Below are positions 40,839 to 49,019 of a stretch of DNA of 56,513 nt, piece by piece (positions within the stretch are counted from its first letter, which is position 1; each line of letters begins with the position of its first letter). The notes under the pieces are model-generated. The model was not told the origin of the DNA. It saw only the letters and a program-made list of their open reading frames with translations, and did no database searches. The translations under genes and the position numbers were made by a program. Where the stretch lies: assembly GCA_004431415.1 (NCBI GenBank), contig QPMI01000331.1:1-56513 (forward strand). Direction: 5' to 3'. Source of the stretch: Cyanophora paradoxa (taxonomy: Eukaryota; Glaucocystophyceae; Cyanophorales; Cyanophoraceae).

Positions 40839-41031
40839 AGCCTGTGAGATTTCGGGGGGCGATCGGGGCAGCCCTGAACCCAACCTCGAACCTGGAAAAC
40901 TAACACCCCTCCCTATCATGCAAACCTGCCAGAGTGCTGGGGCGAATCCCAGGGCTCCGTTCCTGCTGTTTCGTGTGGGTGGGGACCCCTGTGAGATTTT
41001 GGGGGGCTATGGGGGCAGCCCTTGATTGTGT
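40839..41031 (+). repeat. satellite C, forward unit
   Basis: One complete unit plus part of a second, ending at GGGGGCAGCCC, where the insert at 41032 begins. Confidence 0.93.
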
Positions 41032-41324
41032 TCACTTCCAGGTTGCTCGTAAAAAGATTGCTCGCTGAAAGATCGTGGGCTATTTCAACCTTTGTCTTTC
41101 GATTTGATACACCAGCAATTAGGGTGCTATTATCCGAAATTCGAAGGGCTGCATTCTGGTGACCCGTTTCATCCTGGACAAAGAAATTCAATCGACCCCT
41201 ATCAAAGGACTTGGGTATGTTCCTTCGATTGTATTTAATTGTTTTGGGTATCTGGCGAGTTGCCTGGATGCTTGCAACCCTATTCCGCTCGTTATCATCG
41301 AGCAGAAAATCGATCCCCAATTTA
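41032..41324 (-). pseudogene. virus-like fibre/structural protein fragment
   Basis: The minus frame encodes DDNERNRVASIQATRQIPKT, a stretch with RGRLNFFVQDETGHQNAALR, and SASNLFTSNLEVNTIK. The repeated small-residue/Asn pattern at its end (SNLFTSNLEVN) resembles the repetitive fibre-like proteins of algal large DNA viruses and marine phages. That is pattern memory only. No start or stop of its own; satellite C on both sides. Confidence 0.35.
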
Positions 41325-42299
41325 GGGGGCGATTGGGGGCAGCCCCAAACCCAACCTCGAAACTAGAAAACTCACACCCCTCCCCATCATGCAAACCTGC
41401 CAGAGTGCTCTGGCGGATCCCAGCACTCCCTGCCTGCTGTTTCGTGTGGGTGGGGACCCCTGTGAGATGGGGACCCCTGTCAGATTTCGGGGGGCGATTG
41501 GTGCAGCCCCGAACCCAACCTCGAAACTAGAAAACTAACACCCCTCCCTATCATGCAAACCTGCCAGAGTGCTCTGGCGAATCCCAGCGCTCCCTCCCCA
41601 CCCACACGAAACAGCAGGCAGGGAGCGCTGGGATTCGCCAGAGCACCCTGGCAAATTTGCATGATAGGGAGGGGTGTTAGTTTTCTAGTTTCGGGGTTGG
41701 GTTCGGGGCTGCCCCCATCACCCCCTGAAATCTCACAGGAAATCTCACGGGGGTCCCCAGCCACACGAAAAAGCAGGCAGGGAGCGCTGGGATTCGCCAG
41801 AGCACTCTGGCAGGCTAACATGATAGGGAGGGGTGTTAGTTTTCTAGTTTTGAGGTTGGGTTCAGGGCTGCCTCGGGGCGATTGGGGCAGCCCCAAACCC
41901 AACCTCGAAACTAGAAAACTAACACCCCTCCCTATCATGCAAACCTGCCAGAGTGCTCTGGCGAATCCCAGCGCTCCCTGCCTGCTGTTTGGTGTGGGTG
42001 GGGACCCCTGTGAGATTTCGGGGGGCGATGGGGGCAGCCCCGCACCCAACCTTGAAACTAAAAAACTAACACCCCTTCCAATCATGCAAACCTGCCAGAG
42101 TGCTCTGGCGGATCCCAGCACTCCCCGCCTGCTGTTTCGTGTGGGTGGGGACCCCTGTGAGATTTCGGGGGGCGATTGGGGCAGCCCCAAACCCAACCTC
42201 GAAACTAGAAAACTCACACCCCTCCCCATCATGCAAACCTGCCAGAGTGCTCTGGCGAATCCCAGCGCTACCCGCCTGCTGTTTCGTGTGGGTGGGGAA
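41325..42299. repeat. satellite C, mixed orientations
   Basis: Forward 41325-41596, with a small internal repeat of GGGGACCCCTGT at about 41455. Reverse 41597-41872 with two units. Forward again 41873-42299 with three units. The switch at 41596 joins CAGCGCTCCCT directly to CCCCACCCACACG. Confidence 0.93.
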
Positions 42300-42588
42300 C
42301 AATGGCACACTAGAGTTATCAGTGAGAGAAACAGAAACTGCTACATTTGGGTGTTTTGCAGAAGTTACTACACCTGTCGAGTGCGAGATATCAATTCCAT
42401 TTTTGATGCAATAATCGCGACCTAATATAACATCATGGGACATCTCATCAAGCACAACCAACTTCTCCTTTGTGCACAGAGGTCCTAAACTAACATCAAC
42501 AATTGCTGTCCCGAGGGGTTTGATCAATGTTTTTGAGAATCCAGCTAGTGCAGGACCATCAGAAGTTATGCTAGCATTAGCCGCATTT
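42300..42588 (-). pseudogene. gypsy protease fragment in satellite C
   Basis: The minus frame IKPLGTAIVDVSLGPLCTKE, VVLDEMSHDVILGRDYCIKN and the following IDISHSTGVVTSAKHPN match the protease C-terminal region of the complete element (11805-11935) but are not identical. The copy keeps sequence that the complete element has lost or scrambled after GRDYC. Both flanks are forward satellite C cut at GGGTGGGGA. Confidence 0.8.
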
Positions 42589-42972
42589 GGGTGGGGACCC
42601 GTGGGTGGGGACCCCTGTGAGATTTCGAGGGGCCCCCCGAAATTTCACAGGGGTCCCCACCCACACAAAACAGCAGGCAGGGGGCGCTGGGATTCGCCAG
42701 AGCACTCTGGCAGGTTTGCATGATAGGGAGGGGTGTTAGTTTTCTAGTTTCGAGGTTGGGTTCGGGGCTGCCCCCATTGCCCCCCGAAATCCCACAGGGG
42801 TCCCTGTGAGATTTCAGGGGGCGATCGGGGCCACCCCGAACCCAACCTCGAACCTAGAAAACTAACACCCCTCCCTATCATGCAAACCTGCCAGAGTGCT
42901 CTGGCGGATCCCAGCGCTCCGTTCCTGCTGTTTCGTGTGGGTGGGGACCCCTGTGAAATTTCGGGGGGCGAT
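42589..42972. repeat. satellite C, fold-back units
   Basis: Forward scraps 42589-42637, reverse unit 42638-42804, forward unit 42805-42972. The 42805 turn reads CCCACAGGGGTCCCTGTGAG, a near-perfect palindrome centred on the switch. Confidence 0.9.
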
Positions 42973-43112
42973 CCAACAACTCAAGTAACGGCTTGTTGTA
43001 TGTGATCTTAATTTTTTCGGAATTGCTATCTTTCTCTCTGGCAATGATCTTGATGATATCCTCCTCGCTGTAAGCAAAGAAGCTGTTATCGTTGAACTGT
43101 GTTTTGATCCAC
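42973..43112 (-). pseudogene. unrecognised Lys/Ile/Asn-rich protein fragment
   Basis: The minus frame is open through the insert: WIKTQFNDNSFFAYSEEDII, then KIIAREKDSNSEKIKITYN, then KPLLELLD. It is markedly AT-rich compared with the satellite. The style resembles large-DNA-virus proteins, but I see no diagnostic motif. It lies between C units of opposite orientation. Confidence 0.4.
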
Positions 43113-44152
43113 CAAACAGCAGGCAGGGAGCGCTGGGATTCGCCAGAGCACTCTGGCAGATTTGCATGATAGGGAGGGGTGTTAGTTTTCTAGTTTCGAG
43201 GTTGGGTTCAGGGCTGCCCCCATCGCCCCCTGAGATCTTACAGGGGTCCCCACCCACACGAAACAGCAGGCAGGGAGTGCTGGGATTCGCCAGAGCACTC
43301 TGGCTGGTTTGCATGATAGGGGGGGTGTTGGTTTTCTAGTTTCAAGGTTGGGTTCGGGGCTGCCCCCATCACCCCCCAAAATCTCACAGGGGTCCCCACC
43401 CACACAAAACAGCAGGCAGGGAGCGCTGGGATTCGCCAGAGCACCCTGGCAAATTTGCATGATAGGGAGGGGTGTTAGTTTTCTAGTTTCGGGGTTGGGT
43501 TCGGGGCTGCCCCCATCACCCCCTGAAATCTCACAGGATGGGGGCAGCCCCGAACCCAACCCCGAAACTAGAAAACTAACACCCCTCCCTATCATGCAAA
43601 TTTGCCAGGGTGCTCTGGCGAATCCCAGCGCTCCCTGCCTGCTGTTTCGTGTGGGTGGGGACCCCTGTGAGATTTTGGGGGGCGATGGGGGCAGCCCCGA
43701 ACCCAACCTTGAAACTAGAAAACCAACACCCCTCCCTATCATGCAAACCTGCCAGAGTGCTCTGGCGAATCCCAGCACTCCCTGCCTGCTGTTTCGTGTG
43801 GGTGGGGACCCCTGTGAGATTTTGGGGGTGACTCAATGGGGGCAGCCCCGCACCCAACCTCGAAACTAGAAAACTAACACCCCTCCCTATCATGCAAAAC
43901 TGCCAGAGTGCTCTGGCGAATCCCAGCGCTCCCTGCCTGCTGTTTCGTGTGGGTGGGACCCCTGTGAGATTTGGGGGCGGCAATGGGGGCAGCCCCGAAC
44001 CCGACCTCGAAACTAGAAAACTAACACCCCTCCCTATCATGCAAAACTGCCAAAGTGCTCTGGCGAATCCCAGCACTCCCTGCCTGCCGGTTTATGTGGG
44101 TGGGGACCCCTGTGAGATTTTGGGGGGCAATGGGGGCAGCCCCAACCCAACC
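43113..44152. repeat. satellite C, reverse then forward
   Basis: Reverse units 43113-43540, then forward units 43541-44152, some shortened. The switch joins AAATCTCACAGG to ATGGGGGCAGCCCC. Confidence 0.93.
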
Positions 44153-44373
44153 ATGGGCCTCATCTGCCCATCAAGCACGCTATTCAGACCGGTGACGCTC
44201 GTCCTATTGCTGAGCCCCCACGCAGGCATTCTCAGCAGGAGCGTGAACTGATTGTGCATGAGACTCGAAAATTGTTGGATCACAATTTAATTTGTCCCTC
44301 TCGGTCGCCTTGGGCTGCTCCTGTGGTCCTTGTGCGGAAGAAGGATGGAACTTTGAGATTTTGCATTGATTTT
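44153..44373 (+). pseudogene. gypsy family 2 RT N-terminal fragment
   Basis: Frame HLPIKHAIQTGDARPIAEPP, RRHSQQERELIVHETRKLLD, then VVLVRKKDGTLRFCIDF. It matches 28080-28290, and stops inside the conserved CIDYRKLN block, where satellite C resumes with GCGAATCCCAGC. Confidence 0.82.
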
Positions 44374-44589
44374 GCGAATCCCAGCCCCCCCTGCCTGCTG
44401 TTTCGTGTGGGTGGGGACCCCTGTGAGATTTCGGGGGGCGATGGGGGCAGCCCCGAACCCAACCTCGAAACTAGAAATCTAACACCCCTCCCTATCATGC
44501 AAACCTGCCAGAGTGCTCTGGCGAATCCAAGCACTCCCTTCCTGCTGTTTCCTGTGGGTGGGGACCCCTGTGAGATTTCGGGGGGCGAT
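44374..44589 (+). repeat. satellite C, forward units
   Basis: One and a half forward units between two gypsy fragments, ending at GGGGGGCGAT. Confidence 0.93.
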
Positions 44590-45253
44590 TAAGATTTCAT
44601 CCGATCAAGGTGGTGAATTCGATAATTTTCTGCTAGCCGAGCTTGAGCGGCTCTTTAAAATAAAACATGTTCTTTCTTCGTCGTACCACCCGCAATCTCA
44701 GGGTGCGGTCGAAAAATTCAATGATGTTCTAGTCACTAGACTGCGTTTTTATATTGAGGACAATCCCAAGACTTGGGACAAACATTTGCCTTTCGCACTT
44801 CTCGCTGTGCGCAATTACAAGAACCCTACGGGTTATACACCTTTCGAAATGGTGTATGGACGGCCTTGTGTGTTGCCGACGGATTTGTTGGTGACTCCCC
44901 ACCTTGTTCTGGATCCTGCTGAGGCTGGTACATACCCGCAGCAGTTGGCTCGCAGATTTTCACGGATTTATTCTGATATCCAAGGAGTTAAAAATGACTA
45001 TTTGGCTACTCAAACGAATCTTAAGCAGTTGTACCTCCCTGGAGAATTTGTGAAGGTTCAAATCCCATCGACTTGTCGCTCTGACAAGTTGTCCCCTCGC
45101 TACACTGGACCTTGGATTATTTTGGAGGAAGTTTCTCATGGCAAAGGTGTTACTTTCCTTGTGGAGTATGTTGGACCTAAGGCTCGTGATGCGCCTAAAT
45201 TGAAATCTCGCATTATGGTTCATGCTTCTAGGATGGCGCCTTGGACTGAGTAG
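44590..45253 (+). pseudogene. gypsy family 2 integrase C-terminal half
   Basis: The frame begins inside the integrase core with ISSDQGGEFDNFLLAELERL (second catalytic Asp), then SSSYHPQSQGAVEKFNDVLV (catalytic Glu). The C-terminal domain follows: GRPCVLPTDLLVTP, and LSPRYTGPWIILEEVSHGKG. It ends with a stop at 45253 after SRMAPWTE, so the native C-terminus is present. The first catalytic Asp is missing. The 3' untranslated part (GACGTCGCCTTTTCTTACTA) follows. Confidence 0.85.
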
Positions 45254-45349
45254 TTCCTTCTTTACTTATTGGCGAGCGAGGACGTCGCCTTTTCTTACTA
45301 CAGAGCGAGTTGAGCTGAAGCGTAGTTCGCCTAAGTCAGTGTGTCATAG

Positions 45350-45487
45350 TACCCCCTGATGTACCCTAGCCTAGTCTGATGTATGGGGGCTTGCCCTGGA
45401 GAGTTGGGGTGTTGGGTGGAAATACAGTGTGGTGTCCAGGAACTTGTCCTGGTACATCAGCGTGTGAACCCATAGTGTACTACGGGA
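45350..45487 (+). repeat. repeat F, copy 2 (possible MITE)
   Basis: Nearly identical to 16622-16766: CCCCCTGATGTACCCTAG... to GTACTACGGGACA. It separates two integrase C-terminal fragments of the same family, sitting just before AGGCCTTGCACTCTTCCTG. Confidence 0.65.
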
Positions 45488-45893
45488 CAGGAGGCCTTGC
45501 ACTCTTCCTGTGGACTTGCTGGCTACTCCTGAAGTTCAAGTGACTACTTCAGAGCCTTCTAATTATCCAGCTACGCTGGCACGGCGTTTCTCTCGGATTT
45601 ACACTGATATTCAGCAAGCTAAGGAAGAATATCTTGCCAAGCAGCAGCAGCGGCCTTCTCAACCAGTTTTTATTCCTGGAGAAGTTGTTGCTGTGAAGAC
45701 CCCTTCCACTCGGCGGTCTGATAAGCTTTCCCATCGTTTCACTGGACCTTGGACTGTGCTTAAAGATGTTTCTCACGGCAAGGGAGTTACTTTCTTGCTG
45801 GAGTATTCTGGTCCTAAGGAGCGTGGTTCCCCTGCTGAGGGCTCGCGTCAAATGGTTCATGCCTCTCGGCTCAAGCCTTGGGAGGGACCCTGC
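45488..45893 (+). pseudogene. second gypsy family 2 integrase C-terminal fragment
   Basis: Encodes PVDLLATPEVQV, NYPATLARRFSRIYTDIQQA, LSHRFTGPWTVLKDVSHGKG and MVHASRLKPWEG, a diverged copy of 44870-45250. It then runs into its 3' flank with GGAGGAGAG and the LTR start at 45971. Confidence 0.83.
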
Positions 45894-45970
45894 TTGATCT
45901 CTTTCTTTTCTTTTCCTTCCTTGGGCTTGGCCAGCGCGGACGTGGCCTTTTTCTTACTTGGAGGAGAGTT

Positions 45971-46171
45971 GTTGCGAAGCGTAGTTCCCCTTCCCTTTTG
46001 CCGTAGCGAATGTAGCATGTACGCTAGTGATACCCCGTCCCTCGTGTAGGGGTATGTTATTCAATCATACGCGGATATTACGCGTGTGTGCACGTGCGTC
46101 CCGGCACGGCACTGCGCCGTGTGTGGAAGTGGCTTAGAACCTATCGTATAGACTTTAGCAGCTTCTTTTCA
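45971..46171 (+). repeat. truncated LTR of gypsy family 2
   Basis: GTTGCGAAGCGTAGTTCCCC to GCTTCTTTTCA, nearly identical to the first 200 bp of the 735-bp LTR at 22603. Preceded by a purine-rich tract. Cut at 46171, where an unrelated insert starts. Confidence 0.8.
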
Positions 46172-46195
46172 CAAATCCATCAAAGTTCAGTTGAG

Positions 46196-46774
46196 CTAAT
46201 TTCTCATGGACTCTGCGGACATGGCTTTTTGCACCCTCATCAGGGAACGCTTTTGGAACAACATCACAGGCCAATGAAAGAAATCTCCGCAGATCAAGTT
46301 CATCTGATTCGGGGAGCTAAGGAAACATTGCGTTCCATTTACGTTGGAAATCGGTTTCCGATAAACCAAAATGATTTTCAAACTCTGTACAAATGGTTTC
46401 AATGAAGTTTGCAGGTGCAGGATTGGGGACGGCCATTTTTGCGACCAACTTTTTAGCTTCTTTGCGACAGGTGTGCAGAATAATACTGTACTTATCGGCT
46501 ACGGAATAATTCTGGCGTCCGAAATAATTTTGTAACGACATTTTATACGTTTCGAGATCACATATGCCATCAGCTTCCCCAGAGTATTGCAGGTTAGGAT
46601 CCTAGAGAAGGCCAACAATTGTTCGTTTGTAAGAGCATCACCCATTTCCGACAAATTGTATTCAGGAGAGTCTATTTCAACTACCGGTTCGCTACCTTTG
46701 TCGTCTGATTCAAGCTCTAGTCGCTGCAACCTATTCGCTATTCGCTCCCAACCAGCGAATCGTTTAGGACCCAC
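46196..46774 (-). pseudogene. unrecognised, possibly gag-like ORF remnants
   Basis: Minus strand, ATG at 46774: MGPKRFAGWERIANRLQRLE, an acidic stretch, then LTNEQLLAFSRILTCNTLGK. The frame changes near 46600 to MSLQNYFGRQNYSVADKYSI, LHTCRKEAKKLVAKMAVPNP and FIETICTEFENHFGLSETDF, stopping at 46317. A third frame continues to 46196. The ICTEFENHFGLSETDF part is reminiscent of a capsid-type Gag (a helical array before a zinc knuckle), but no knuckle is seen. 46775-46913 is unique with nothing recognisable. Confidence 0.35.
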
Positions 46775-46913
46775 TGTTAAATGAGGGAGGTTTGAACTAT
46801 GATTGCTACCAATCGACGGCTAACGTAAGCTCTATGATGAGAAACTGATGAATATGAGAAAAACAATACAAGAACCCAATCTAACTGCCGCCCCTCCTGT
46901 GGAGAACCTAACA

Positions 46914-47440
46914 GGATTCGCCAGAGCCCTCTGGCAGGTTTGCATGAGAGGGCGGAGTGTTAGCTTTCTAGTTTCGAGGTTGGGGTCGGGGCCGCCCTGA
47001 TCACCCCCCGAAATCTCACAGGGGTCCCCACCCACACGAAACAGCCGGCAGGGAGCGCTGGGATTCGCCAGAGCACTCTGGCAGGTTTGCATGATAGGGA
47101 GGGGTGTTAGTTTTCTAGTTCCCATGCTAGTGAGGGGTGTTCATTCTCTTGTTTTGAGGTTGGGTTTGGGGCTTCCCCGATCGCCCCCCGAGATCTCACA
47201 GGGGTCCCCACCCACACGAAACAGCAGGCAGGGAGCGCAAGGATTCGCCAGAGCAGTCTGGTAAATATGCATGATAGGGGGGGTGTTAGTTTTCAAGTTT
47301 CAAGGTTGGGTTTGGAGCTGCCCTGATCGCCCCTGAAATCTCACAGGGACCCCTGTGAGATTTTGGGGGGTGATGGGGAAAGCCCCGAACCCAACCTCGA
47401 AACTAAAAAACTAACACCCCTCCCTATCATGCAAACCTGC
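46914..47440. repeat. satellite C, reverse then forward
   Basis: Reverse units 46914-47345 with small rearrangements. The turn at 47340-47350 reads AATCTCACAGGGACCCCTGT and GAGATT, a palindrome. Forward unit 47346-47440. Confidence 0.92.
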
Positions 47441-47620
47441 AAGAGTAGCCCTGCTGGAGAATTTCTCTAGGAGAGTGGGAGTTGTCAGAGGGACTTTTTG
47501 TATGTGAAGTGCTTCTGCTATTTCCAACAATTTCAAGAGATTGTTTGCTCTTCGAAATTCCACCAAGTGATCCATAATGCTTTCTGGGAAACACAGAAGG
47601 AGACAAAGAAACCTTGCTAG
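47441..47620 (-). other. unrecognised insert, possible exon fragment
   Basis: The minus strand has a pyrimidine-rich stretch ending TTTCCCAG, followed by an open frame SIMDHLVEFRRANNLLKLLE, IAEALHIQKVPLTTPT, LLEKFSSRATL. This looks like an intron acceptor plus a helical exon of a host gene. No family recognised. Confidence 0.3.
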
Positions 47621-47958
47621 GTTTGCATGATAGGGCGGGTTGTTAGCTTTCTAGTTTCGAGGTTGGGTTCGGGGCTGCCCCCATCGCCCCCTGAAATCTC
47701 ACAGGGGTTCCCACCCATACGATACAGCAGGCAGGGAGCGCTGGGATTCGCCAGAGAACTCTGGCAGGTTTGCATGATAGGGAGGGGTGTTAGTTTTCTA
47801 GTGTCGAGGTGGGGTCCCCACCCACATGAAACAGCAGGAAGGGAGGGCTGGGATTCGCCAGAGCACTCTGGCAGTTTTGCATGATAGGGAGGGGTGTTAG
47901 TTTTCTAGTTTCGAGGTTGGGTTCAGGGCTGCCCCGATTGCCCCCCGAAATCTCACAG
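47621..47958 (-). repeat. satellite C, reverse units
   Basis: Two and a half reverse units, with a shortened joint GTGTCGAGGTGGGGTCCCCA near 47805-47825. Ends GAAATCTCACAG, passing into repeat D. Confidence 0.92.
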
Positions 47959-47959
47959 A

Positions 47960-48098
47960 GGCGCACCCCAAAAGGAAGCCAGGTGCACACAAAAATTTCT
48001 GGGGGGAGAATGCACAAGGCGCTAGCCTTCAGCAGGTGCACCCCACCCAGCCTCAACTTTCTAGGTGACACTGCATCATGAGGCGCACCCCAAAAGGA
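47960..48098 (+). repeat. repeat D, forward copy
   Basis: GCGCACCCCAAAAGGAAGCC, AGGTGCACACAAAAATTTC, GAATGCACAAGGCGCTAGCC, GCAGGTGCACCCCACCCAGC and TTTCTAGGTGACACTGCATC. Confidence 0.88.
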
Positions 48099-48206
48099 AC
48101 TGCAGGCTCTCACATTTTGGATTGCATGGGGAATTTTGTAAGTGAAGTTTGTTGGGGTCCCATCATCTCGGTCCCTGGAATCAATATTTAGGTAATGACG
48201 CGTCAT
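48099..48206 (-). pseudogene. N-terminus of a large-DNA-virus-like 'IDSRDR' protein
   Basis: Minus ATG at 48206, then MTRHYLNIDSRDRDDGTPTN, FTYKIPHAIQNV, cut at about 48101 by repeat D. The pattern (LNIDSRDR, then about 7 residues, then T/D-FTY.I...I.NV) is one I associate with a conserved virion-associated protein of algal giant viruses and relatives. Upstream (48207-48265) is strongly AT-rich, like a viral intergenic promoter. Only the first ~35 residues remain, so it is not functional. Confidence 0.55.
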
Positions 48207-48265
48207 TCTGTTTAATAAAGCATTTTAAAAATTTCTTTTGGTATTTTAAACATAAGAGATGGCAC

Positions 48266-48562
48266 TCGCCCCCCAAAATCTAACAGGGTCCCCACCCACA
48301 CGAAACAGCAGGAAGGGAGCGCTGGGATTCGCCAGAGCACTCTGGCAGGTTTGCATGATAGGGGGGTGTTAGTTTTCTAGTTTATGAGGTTAGGTTCGGG
48401 GCTGCCCCGATGGCCCCCGAACCCAACCTCGAAACTAGAAAACTCACACCCCTTCCAATCATGCAAACCTACCAGAGTGCTCTGGCGAATCCCAGTGCTC
48501 CCCGCCTGCTGTTTCATGTGGGTGGGGATTTCTGTGAGATTTGGGGGGGCGATGGGGGCAGC
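48266..48562. repeat. satellite C, reverse then forward
   Basis: Reverse unit 48266-48420 with an extra A (TTTATGAGG), then forward unit 48421-48562, which stops at GGGGGCAGCCC and joins AGGCGCTAGCCTTAGG of repeat D. Confidence 0.92.
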
Positions 48563-48708
48563 CCAGGCGCTAGCCTTAGGCAGGCACACCCCACCCAGCC
48601 TCAACTACCTTTTGCCTCACTGTATCATGAGGAGCACCCCAAAAGGAAGCCAGGTGCACACAAAACTTTCTTGGGGGAGACTGCACAAGGCACTAGCCTT
48701 AGGCACCA
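48563..48708 (+). repeat. repeat D, forward copies joined at the core
   Basis: Begins at the core (AGGCGCTAGCCTTAGGCAGG), then CCCACCCAGCCTCAACTACC, CACCCCAAAAGGAAGCCAGG and a second core GCACAAGGCACTAGCCTTAG. Confidence 0.85.
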
Positions 48709-48743
48709 AGTCATGCCGCCAGGCGGCCATATATTGGTCGGTG

Positions 48744-48889
48744 GAGCTCGAGCTCCAGGTGAGATCTAGGGGGGAAATATATATATATATATATTGGTCG
48801 ATGGAGCTCAAGCTCGAGGTGAGCTTGAGATCTAGGGGGGAACTATATATATCTATTTCCCCCCTAGATCTCACCTGCAGCTCGAGCTC
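48744..48889. repeat. 36-bp inverted repeat around an AT-rich centre
   Basis: The left arm 48744-48779 (GAGCTCGAGCTCCAGGTGAG, then ATCTAGGGGGGAAATA) is matched by the reverse complement of 48854-48889 with one mismatch. The centre holds (AT)n and a second diverged copy of the left arm (48804-48843). It can form a long hairpin or cruciform. 48890-49019 beyond is unique, with no gene seen. Confidence 0.9.
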
Positions 48890-49019
48890 CTCATCATTAA
48901 GGGGAGGAGCGAGGTTCCCGCGGCCAGGCGCATGCGTAGAGCTTGCGAATCTCTTGCAAAGTACCTCGAATGCATATACTATCAATGTGGGCGGCTGCGG
49001 AGGCGAGGGCACACGGAAA

